Assembly: GCA_014773175.1 (NCBI GenBank)
Contig: VXCM01000048.1
Span: 112,199-176,198, forward strand
Direction of reading: 5' to 3'
Length of the DNA stretch: 64,000 nt
Source of the DNA: Lucifuga dentata
Lineage: Eukaryota > Chordata > Actinopteri > Ophidiiformes > Bythitidae
The position numbers and the translations under genes are program-made. Numbering within the stretch: the first letter of the stretch is position 1; every line of letters begins with the position of its first letter. This document shows, one piece after another, positions 25,401 through 37,400 of this stretch. The notes below the pieces were generated by a model that had not been told where the DNA came from, made no database searches, and saw only the letters and a list, made by a program, of their open reading frames with translations.

Positions 25401-28400
25401 GAAACATCTTTACCAAAATAGTAACTTCTGTGTGGATGTCACTTATAGTGCTTACAAACTTTAAAAAAAAAAAAAAAAAAAAAACAAGGTTAAAATTACT
25501 GCAGCTAATTCATAGTTGCTTTAAATATAACTCTGATTTCATATTGTATAACTCAAAGATTGGAAAACTTTTCAATGAATGTGCAAGCTCAGAAAAATGT
25601 ACAGCTGAGCCTGGCGTAAAGCCCTACCCGTGTCACTCTAATGTATATGGATCCAATTCTGGGTAAAGGTGCATGAAGTGGTGGCTCAAATGTAAGGTTA
25701 TGCTCTTCTTCCCAATAGTAATCTGATCATTTGTAATAATGCAACTCTTACACTGATTCTCACACACAAGTGCATGCACACACATGGAGACAGGGTTCGT
25801 GTCAATGTACCTATGCTTCTATGTCTGTATGCCTTTCCACCACATAGCTTAGCTCTTCAGCAACATATTTAAATAAACTGGTTAAAATGATCAACGAGAT
25901 GTTTTGTTAGATTGTATTTTATCCTTTTTTTCTAACTTACCTAATTTTACTAAAACCACTTAAATTGGCCATATGCTAACAGATAAGTTGTGCATTAAGT
26001 TAGTTTTGATATTTGGTGTCTATTTTGTGCAGATGAACTCATTAACACATTAATAATTTTGTGTTTTTATGTTTCTTCCTACGGTAGTTTGTTACACATA
26101 TCAACACCCTGAAACACATTGAGGTCAATGATAACGACTGTGCAACAATTGAGCTGGACATGGACCTGAAGGATCCGACTAGCAAAATCTTTCTGTATAA
26201 GGTGAGGATCTAATGACAACACTGACTTGGTAACATTTATTATCTGGCATCTCCACAATAATCAAGAATGTCAACATAACATTGCCCTTGTAAACTTTGC
26301 AGGATGGTGTGATGGTTCCATACAGTGCAGAAGTGAGTGATGGGTTGAAGCATAGTTTGAAACAAGTTGGGAAAAAATATGTATTTACAATAAAAAAACT
26401 CAGTTCAGAAGATGCTGGACTCTACTCAGTGGACGTTGAGGGTGTCAATGTATTCTCCACAGATTTTAAAGGTAACACATAAGCAGCTGGTTAAATGAAG
26501 AGATTCAGTTGGATTTTAGTTCAGATAACTGACTCTGTCATGAAATAATGTGTCTGATTTTCTTTTCTATTCTTTGTCTTTTTTCAAACTCATAGTACCT
26601 GAAGTTGACTTTGCTGTCAAAATAAAAGAGGTTAAGGCAGAAGAAAGAGAAGATGCAGTCTTTCAATGTGTCCTGACTGCACCTATGAACGAGATCAAAT
26701 GGTGTGGAAAAAACGCTCCATTAACCAATAATAACAAATATGAAATCACTGCATCTGAAGATAAGCTTATCCACAAGTTGACTGTGCGGGACTGTATGCC
26801 GTTGGATGCTGGTATCTATGCTGCTGTGGCAGGAATCAAATCCTGCAATGCCTGGCTTATAGTTGAAGGTGAGGGGATTTCTTTCTTCTCCTCTTAGTTT
26901 ATCTTGCGGGATTTGTCTGTAAACATTCCTCTCATGCATGTAGTTTTGAGAGAAGATGACACTTAAGACACTTAAAAGACACTTAGAAGACACTTAATTT
27001 ACCTAAAAGACATCAGTTTTTTTTTTCTTTTTTTTTTAAAGATAAAACTGAAAAAGCATTTCAGATAAATGACGAAATGTGTTCTATCAAAACTTTGGCA
27101 GTGGGAATTTTGCTTCATCTTCCAAACAATGTAGGGAATTCTCACCATATGCATGCATAAATGTAGCAAACTGTCAGCAACATTTCTGCTTAAAGTGATC
27201 AATGCATCTTTTATATCTTTCATAGCTGACAGAGATCCTAATAACATGGGCAAGAAGGCAGCTCGAAAAACTACTGTAGCTGGAGTTGGTAACGATGAAG
27301 ACTTGCAGAAAATAGCTAAGGAACAGCAGGAAAGGTATCAAAAAGAAATGGAGGAAAAACTGGAAATTGCCAAGAAAGCTCAAGCAGAGAGAGAAGCCGC
27401 AGAAGCCGCTGCTCGAGCAGAGGCTGAGGCAGCAGCAAAGGCAGCCGCTGAAGCTAAAGCTAAAGCTAGGGCTGAAGCTAAAGCTGCTATTAGGTCAAAG
27501 AAGGCAGCAATGAGCAAGGAAGCAACTATCAAAAAAACAACAAAGAAGGAGACCGGTGCAGCTGATAGTGCAGGCTCTACTGCAGGTGCTGCTAAAGGTG
27601 CTGGGGCTGTGAAAAAAGCTGGTACCGCTGCTGGTGGTGATGGAGTTGCTGCTGGTGACAGTAAAGGAGTTGATGGTGATAAAGGCGCAAGTACTGGTAA
27701 AGCCATAAGTACCATTAAAAGCACCGGTGCTGATGCAGGAGCAGAAGTTGGAGGTGGACCTATGGGAGAAGATAAAGGTGAAGAAATTGAAAATGATCTT
27801 GAGGGAGAGGAAGAATGTGATTCATTTGAAGAGTCTGATGAAGAAACTGGGGGGAAGGGAGAAGCAGAGGAAGGAGGAAAGGGAGAAGAAGGAAGAGAGG
27901 GAGGAGAAGAAGGAGAAGTAGAAGGGAAGTGCAAAGGTGTGAGGAAAGGTCCACTTGTGGCAGATACTGTGATAGGTAAGTAACTGTTTCCAAATTTAGA
28001 GCATTATTCTCCTGAGTGTTTATTAGGATGTCAAAACATAAATGTATCTTACTCATCTTATTATATTGTTGTTCATCTGTTTTGATTTTTATACTTCTTT
28101 AGCATACTGTCCATTAAACAGGACTCTTGTATTATTACTGTTTACAACAAAATCTTACAACTCCATCGACTTGCAGAATCATTCTAAATGTTTTTTTCAC
28201 TAAAAACATTTAATAAAACTAAATCACAGACACAAACGATATTTATAAAAGCATTTAAAAAAATGCTTTTTAATGAAGGCAACACTGATGTGATTTTGCA
28301 CAAAACATACTCACGAAAGAATGCCAGTACAGTACTAAATCCTATTTGTGTTTATAGTGTCCATAGTAGAGTTAGACATGCATGCTATTATTCTGTGTAA

Positions 28401-31400
28401 AGTGGCTACTCGTTATCACTAACAGGGGATGATAAAGATGAGGAAAGCCCAAATGAGCAAGGTGAAAAATCTGAAAAAAAAAGACAAACATTCCACAAAG
28501 AAAAAGCTGGTGTCTGAAGAAGCTGCAGCTGGTAAGAGATGTGAAGGTTTGCATGCAGTGGACCACTTACTGAATACTAAATTCATCTGAGAATGAAGAT
28601 GGCTTTGGCAGCAGAATTGTCAGAAATTAAAGACACTTTCTAACTTCCATGCAGATGTATTAACACTGTATAACACTGGCTAAATGAAACCACTGATGCT
28701 TCTCGCTGAATGTACTCGATATTGTTCTGCCTTCAAATGTACTGTACAATCAGCTAAAAGCTCTATGCGGTCCAGTCAATTTCATATCGTATTACCAGAA
28801 AGATAAAGTGAAGCATCAGTGATGAAACAGACTGGATCCTGGAAGTCTAACATAAAAACAGCTTAAATTATGTTGAATCATATTAGCTAAGATGAAACAA
28901 TGCAGTGCAGTCAGGTTTTTATGAGTCCAAAGATGAGATTTAAAAATAATTGGTTTCAGGAGCAAAAACATTTAAAAGATAACATTTAAAATTAATTTTG
29001 TCCTCAAAATTAAACTTTAAGATTATTAAAATTTTTATTGTCAATTTTTGTTCTTCTCAAAAAAAAAAAAAAAAAAAAAAATGGAAGGTACAATGGCATG
29101 TAAATTAATCTAACCCAGACTTTTAAAAAAAATACAAATATGGTCTATATTTGTGTTTTGTAATGTATGTAATGTGTGCGGTCGTTTTTGTATATTTATC
29201 TTCATGTTGTTATGAATATCTGTATTCATATATCTTTGATTTATGAACAAAATGAGGGGAAAATGGAAAAGGTGATTAACCAAGAGCCGCATTCAAGTTG
29301 AGCAGGTCAAAAAAGCGTCTTGGCAATATTATAACTCATTCAGAGGTTTTTAGTATTTATAAAAGATGAATATTATGAATATTACATCACATTTTTACCA
29401 GTCACTTCAGTCAGGAAGTCCAGTCAATTTTGTTGCAATTAAAAATAAATTCAAAGCACAAAATTACTCTTTAGTATTACTGCTGTAAAATCCAATTTGT
29501 TTTGTTAAATGTTACATTATTTTGTTCATATCCATGTAATATTTGATAACACACAGTGAGTTGGTCATGACTGCAAAACAAAAGGCTGTTCAGGATGGTT
29601 AAATCATTTCATAGAGCTTGAATAAAGCTGGATAGCACCTTTTCCAAAACCCTCTTCTTATACTCTTCATTTCTTTTGTTGTTGTTTCTGATCTCGTTTT
29701 TATGGTTCATGTTGACGTTTTAATTGTCATTGTGTCTTGTTTTCCTTATGTTACTTGCAAGGAATATCCAAGAGAAAATGAGAAACATTTAATTGATGGT
29801 AATTATGATGATATCCTCTAACAATGAAAAGCAAAAAACAGAAAAGCAAGTGGAGCAAGTGGTGAGAATGGCACCGGGCCAGCAGGTGGTGACGAATCTG
29901 CTGAAAATGGTGAGAACACAGAGGGCGACGAGCTGGCAGCAGCTGGCAAACGTTCAGGCTGTGCAAGGCAAGGTTCTTTGATTGAGGAGACCGTTAGTGG
30001 TAAGATTATAAGCGCTGCTTTAACTGCTGCATGGGAAGCACTTAAAGTCATTTGGTCTACAGATGGCTTTCCTTATGTTTTGAGGGTTCACAATGCTACA
30101 TCTGATTTCTAACTGGAAAAATGGCCTTTAAGAATGATCAGACTTCATAAAGAGTGGACTGAATCTTGATAGTGCCTTCTGGAAATGTCAATGAAAACTG
30201 TATGCACAAATGATTTTTTTTTTTTTTTTTTAAATACAGAGAATGATTAAGTTTCCATAGTAATGGATTCATTGGAAACAGACCTGAGTCATTTAGGGCT
30301 GTAGATAACAGAAAAATACATTAGTTTTATTTTATGTCTATGGCCCACAAGCTGGATATCAGCAATTTACTGTTAAATATTTGTGTATCCACCCCTGTCT
30401 CTTATGTTTTCATGTTTGCAGATTTTGTTTGAGTGTGTATGTGTGTGTGAGATCTTCAAATGCATTTGTGCTCTGTGTTAACAATCTTGCTTGCTCTGTT
30501 AAATCTTAGAATTCAGGGTAAGTCAGTAACTCAATTATTTAGTTAACTGAGCAACTGGAGAACCGATCACGTTCTTGGTACAACTACTGCAGCACTTGTG
30601 TGAAGATAATTAAGACGAAGGAGATGAAGGGAGAAAGCTTACCAATTAGGCACAGAGCTACAAGAAAATCTTTAACATTTCATGTACTTTTGAATAATCT
30701 GAAGACGGAAAAAAAATCCAAGATGACTTTGGAGGGTGACCGTGCTCTAAATCAATTTCTTCACATTAAAGACTGCATTTAACATCAAATACTTGAAATG
30801 CTAATTTTTTTCCTACTGACCAAGGAAATGTTGGCCCTCAGAGGGGAAAGAATTTTAAGTGCAAGGGCTATGTATCTTTTAAGAGAAATGAAATGAAGAC
30901 ATGCAAATGAATAACATGGTGGTGTCAAGATTTCAACTGTCTTAACTCTGAAGTTGAAGCGGGCAAATACAAGATAAGCAAGTCACACATTAACCATGAA
31001 GACACCTTCAGCAAGCTTCAAATGGAGGGAAGACCTGTAATCTTACATCTCAAACAATCTTGGATGTTATACTCTCTTAAAACACTATCTTTTCTCACAT
31101 GAAATCTGCATTTGAACATGTATTTTATATGTAAATGCCATAATAAAATACATGAGGTCAACAGCACAACATAAATAAACATGTTGACGGTTTGAAAAGT
31201 GAGGTAAGTGTGTACACGCTTGTGATTACATGCAAGTGTGTGTACCATGCATTCATCAATATGTGAATGCATGAACCTGCTGCAATTGTACATCAATTAC
31301 AAGAATTAAACCAACTTAACATTAAGAGTAAGTAAGAAAGCTGTAGCACTTGTGCATTTACTAACTTAGAGGCTGACCTATCCCCAGACCCTGGAGTTCA

Positions 31401-34400
31401 CTTCCATGCTGGGCTTTCTGATTGCAAAGCCATTATTGGACAAGCAGCAGAACTGGAATGTAAACTGAGCAGTGAAGATTGTAAAGGAACCTGGTACAAG
31501 GATGGAGATGAGGTAAGCCCTAAGTCACAAGACTTAGAAGACTTGTGTTTACACGGTTTGAACCTTAGGGTTTGGTTTTCAAAGTTAACAAAAAGCTGCA
31601 AAGACTTGCCCTCAACATGATGACCAGAATTTCCAAAGAAAACAATTTTGTTTTCTCTGATACATCCACTGCATTTTAGACTCTACCAACTCCATTCTCC
31701 ATAGATTTCACAGAACTTTGGTGTTTGTCCATAGACCTGAGTCTTTTTTCTTCCACGGACAAAAGTGTAACATAGATTGTTCATTTCATTCATATGTGGA
31801 TGGCAAGTCAGTTGGAAATTCTGATCTATGTGCTCAGATGACACTCACATTGGCAGTTATCTGATACATATCAGCAGTATTTCCACATATGAATATTGCC
31901 CAAAATGGACATGAGAAGATCAGCTTCCATGTGCTTTTCACTGCTTACACATTCATAAAACATACCTGGTATGCTGTTATTTTACAGCACTTATGTAACA
32001 TAGGCCTGGGTGTTACATTGTAGGATAACAGAACTCAGCATTGCAATCATGATGCATTATCACAAGGTGGAGCTTCTGATCAGTGCATACACTTCCACTT
32101 ATATTTATTGTGTTACAGTAATATGTTTGCTTTCCAGATTAAATCATCTGAAGGTATAACCATTTCTAAAGACGGAAGTTTACATAGGCTGAAAATTCAC
32201 AAAGTCACAGAGGAGAATGCTGGGAAATATCGATTTGAAGCAGATGGACGGAAGACTGAGGCCATAATTGTTGTTGAAGGTAAAACACTTTCCTCTCATA
32301 TCTTATTTACTAATAAAACCATTTCCCAAAAGTAGGCCTATATTATTCATTAACGACTGTCTACAAGTCATATTTACAATGAAAGATTTTGTTGTTTTTT
32401 TTTTTTTTTGTTGTTTGTTTTTGAAAATCTATTTGTTTTCACAATATTTATAGATCCTCCCAGATTTGATGCTGAAGATCTGGAAGCATTCAAAGCTACT
32501 GTAACCGTGAAAAAAGGAAACAAAGCCACCTTCAAAATGGGTTTCATTGGACGGGAACCTATCAAAGTTCAGTGGTACCTAGAGGGTGAAGAGCTGTCAA
32601 ATGACACAAACATCAAGATCGAGCACTCAGATGGATACAGCCGTCTGCTTCTACTCAAGCTGCAGCGCAAGGACAGTGGAGAAATCAAGATAAAACTCAA
32701 AAATGAGTTTGGCTCTGTTGAGGCCTTCAGCCAGCTAGTTGTACTTGGTATGTATAAGTAAGACTGTGTGAAACTTACAGCCTGAGTTTTAGTTTTCAAA
32801 AATGTCTTTTTGTCCAAGAATATACTTGACCNTGTGTGAAACTTACAGCCTGAGTTTTAGTTTTCAAAAATGTCTTTTTGTCCAAGAATATACTTGACCT
32901 TAACTATGCCTAAATGTATGCATCGTACAAAATTTTAAGTAGTTTTTAAGTATTCCAGTGGAAAGCAGTGATGACTTATGTTTCAGTCTTCACACTGCCT
33001 CCTAGTGGATATATATGTAATCCTCCAGATTAGCCTAAAGTATGCAAGCAAATACGTAATTTGGGTAGCAACTGTGTGCACAATAGTATACATGTGTAAA
33101 CTTAAGTACTGTATAATCCTGGCCGTCTGGTTTAATTTCCTAATTAGTCACACTGTAGGTCATGTGTTTGGTGCAGATTAATCCTAATCTTTTTTTTTTT
33201 TTTTTTTNTTTTTTTTCTTTTGACAGATAAACCTACTCCTCCAATGGGACCTCTGGAGATTATTGAGGCCTCCTCCTCTGCAATTGAAATCAAGTGGAGG
33301 CCACCAAAAGACAGCGGTGGCTGCAAGATAAACAACTATATCCTTGAACGACAACAAATTGGCCGCAACACCTGGAAGAAGGTGGGTCCAATTGGTTCAG
33401 AAGCCACATACAGGGACACTGATGTAGACCATGGCAAGAGGTACTGCTATCGCATCAGAGTGGAGACTGACATGGACATCAGTGAGATGATGGAGACGGA
33501 AGACATTCAAGCAGGCACAAAAGGTAAACTACTATGCTCATTAGAAGATTGTGTTAAATGTGCTGATACGGGGGTTCTTGAGAATGATGCAATTTAGCAT
33601 TTCTAGCTGAAAAGGGAATTTGTTAGGGGTTTCACTGAAAAATCTGGTGATTCTTGAGTCAATGATATTGCTCAAACAACCCTATCAATTGTCCTTAGGT
33701 AAAATATTTGCTGAACCTTTAACAGTAAAAAATTACACCAATCAAAATGGTGTTTTTATTTATACAGCATACCCAGCACCTCCATCAGCGCCAAAGGTTG
33801 TTAGTGCCTTCAAGGGCTGTATCACCCTCACTTGGACTCCACCAGCCAATACCGGAGGAACTGATATTCTGGGATATAACCTTGAGAAACGCAAGAAGGG
33901 CAGCAATCTTTGGGGCCCCATCAATCCTCCTGAACAAATGATCAGAGGTTCTTCTTTCACTCATATAACATCACTGATGTTAAAATGGGTTATTACAACA
34001 TAATGATGAATACTTATATCACTCTTGTATAGTTATCTATGGTGTGTGATATTTTACATTTTCCAAACAGGTAAAAACTTTGCTGTTAAAGATGTGGTTG
34101 AGGGCATAGAGTATGAATTTCGTGTATCGGCAATCAATAACTCTGGAGCGGGTGAATTCAGTACACCATCTGAGTTTGTGTTTGCCAGAGACCCTAAAAG
34201 TAGGTTCATTTAAATTTTTTATAATGGCAGTCTGGCAGTCTCTCTTTTTTATACTAATATTCCACATAGCCTAAATATTTCTGCAACGATTATGAATGGT
34301 GTATTACAGAGTCTCCTGGTAAAGTCATTGACTTCAAGGTGACAGATTCTACCTACACAGCTCTGTCATTGTCATGGACCCCACCCAAGAACATTGTGGG

Positions 34401-37400
34401 GGTTGAAGATGAAGCTAAAGGATATTTTGTGGAGATCAGGCCAGCAGAAAATCCAGAGTGGGATCGCTGCAATGCAAATGCCATCACCATGAATTCCTAC
34501 ACAGTGAAAGGATTGAAGTCAATGGCCATGTACTGGGTGAGAGTATTTGCTATGAATGATGGAGGACTGGGACAACCACAAGAGCTGGATAATTACATCT
34601 TAGCGATGCCACCTCCTGGTAAGAAAATGAACTTTCAGTTGCTTATGTCGAAAAATGCACAGTCACTGAAGTGTACTTGATACTTAAAGGAGAACACCAG
34701 TGATTTTGCATGTTTAAGCCCAATAAATATTACCCATATACACGTTACATTACTGATAACCATTTTCCAAAATATAAAACCATATTTATTTCTGCTGTTA
34801 TTTTTCCCAGTCCCCTAATCTTTCAAAATTAAATGTTCACCCACCTTACAATTCAATTGGCTGTGAACATGTACATCTGAATGTAGAAGGGATGGTCATT
34901 TTTAATTACTCTGTAAAAGCCATCTTCATCTACAACTATATTACCTGGCGGAGGCTTTTCTTCTAAGCAGCTGTATGTTGGACTGGTTACAATAAGTAAC
35001 TTTAACAAAAAATAGGAATGACATTTAGTTCACTGTGATGGATTACTTATCTAAGGCACATTTCAAGTCTCCACAAATTGATTTTAATAGCATACTGGAA
35101 AGAAATTAAACATCTGGAAAGTAGGAAAACAAATCTAAAATGTACCGCTCCAGTATATGTTTTAGAAAATGATTGGCAGTAATATAACATGTATGCAGGT
35201 TGTATTCATAGGGCTCAAACATGCAAAATTACCAGTATTTTCATTTAAAGGTCCACTTAATAATTTTTAACATTTTAATGAAGACATAAAATATATTCAC
35301 TCGAACCAATAAAATAGTTTCACTTACAATTTTTTTTCAGACCCAGTTATCTAGGATTTTGCTGAATTTAGCCTTCCCAGCTCTGGTTACCTCATTAATC
35401 TTAATTTCCGTGTAGATGTAGTAGTTTGTGTGTTAATAAAACCTTAGTGTGTATGAATATCTGTCAGTCAATTTGAAAGTGATAGTAAAGATCCATTTTT
35501 TTTTTTTTTTTATTTTGGGTGTTAAGGCTGCCCTTATGTTTACATCTGGATCACAGATAGTAAATTTAAATCTATCTCAGTGTTACTGAATATCACAAAC
35601 TCTTGCAGCATTACTGCAATGCCACATACATAATGTATACGTGTAATATCATGAATAATAATATATGTGACATTGCAATACAGTTTACTGCTTTTCAAAT
35701 TTTTCCTCCATGCTTGTAATCATACAAGTGTATTTGGTTAACATCAGAATTTGTGTCAAATAATAGCTGTGTTACTATTCTTTCATCCAGTGAGGCCACG
35801 ATTCACCGATGCCAAAATCAAGAGCTTCATGATTGTGAGAGCAGGAAATTCAGCACGCTTCAACATTAACTTTGTGGTAAATTAAAATTCATTTAAGATT
35901 ACTCAAATCTACAACAACACAGTGAACTAGGCTTGTGTCTGGAGATGATACTTGAACATTTTTCACAGGCCTCCCCTTGGCCTGAAGTTACTTGGCTGAA
36001 AGATGGAGTGCCTGTGTCTAAAAGGGTGACTATCAGCAATGCTGAGGGCACGTCTCAGCTCCTGATCCCTTCCTCTGAGCGCTCAGATACTGGAATCTAT
36101 ACTATCAGTGTCAAAAACATTGTTGGCCAAGAGACACACAGCATTGAAATTAGAGTCACAGGTGAGTTTGCCAATAGCTTATTGTTAAAATGGAAATTGC
36201 TGCCTTTTCATTATAGGATAAATAATATATATATATTTTTAAATGTATTTAAATTCTAGATGAGCCTAAGCCACCAGGTCCTGTAGAGATTGATGAAAAT
36301 GTACCTGGCACAGTGACTATTTCATGGACCCCGTCACCAGATGAGAAACGTGACGATAGGCTGCACTACATGGTAACCAAGCGAGATTCAAGCAAAAGAA
36401 CCTGGCACACTGTCGGAGACCACATCTTCAACAACAAATTCACGGCCTGCAACATAATGCCCAGTAGAGAATACCAGTTCCGTGTCTATGCTAAGAATGA
36501 CATGGGCTCCTCCAAACCCTCTGAATCACCAAAGTGGGCTGTTTCCGGCAAAAAAGGTATGTGGTATGTAAAAGTGTGTTTCTTATATAACCAATATCTG
36601 TATTTGGAGAGACATGCAGGATTTCTACCAAGGCATAGACAGTAGAAAATAAAGTTCTTACCACATATGTTCAGATTTATGACCTGTAGAACCAATTGGT
36701 GCACATTTATGAAAAATAACTAAATGATGGATGTAAATACAAGAAAAATACAAGAAATGTAGTTTCACACTTTGGGATCAATTCAACTATCCTTATGGGA
36801 ACACCAGCAGTTTGAAATATCAACATGCATTTTGGTTTGTAACTCTTTTCATACTGTACATCAAATACCTTTTATCTCTTTTCTTCATTCAACATGAGTT
36901 CAATAACTATAGTCTGGCCAATTTCACCTAAATTAGTTAGTTTAGACTTTTTTTAAAGTCCATATTAACATACCTACTCAGAACAGGATCATAAGCATGA
37001 CATTTTCTCCCGTTACATGCATGCAAAGCGATCTCAATGCTAAATCTGATGCAATGCATATCTACCGTTTGCAGAGAAGTTCATACTTAATATGCCTGAG
37101 CGAAAGGTCTGTAACCTCGATTGTCCTCCAAAGTTCCTTGTCCCATTGAAAATGCATACTGCGCCTGAAGGATACGAATGCTACATGAGCTGTGCTGTCA
37201 AAGGGGATCCAACACCTCATGTGACATGGTTCCGCAACAATATCAGCCTGAATACCAACACTAACTACTACATCTCCAACACCTGTGGAGTCTGTTCTAT
37301 GCTCATATTAAGAGTTGGCTCAAAAGACACTGGAGAGTACAAGGTCATCGCAGAGAATGCTCTGGGCAGGGCAGAGTGCTCCACTAAACTGACAGTCAGA

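Noticed and set aside
27380..27934. Long minus-strand ORF opposite the copy A linker exon (184 codons, Ser/Pro/Ala-rich)
   Set aside because: It is the mirror of GC-rich Ala/Glu/Gly repeat codons on the plus strand, where splice sites and homology support the coding frame.
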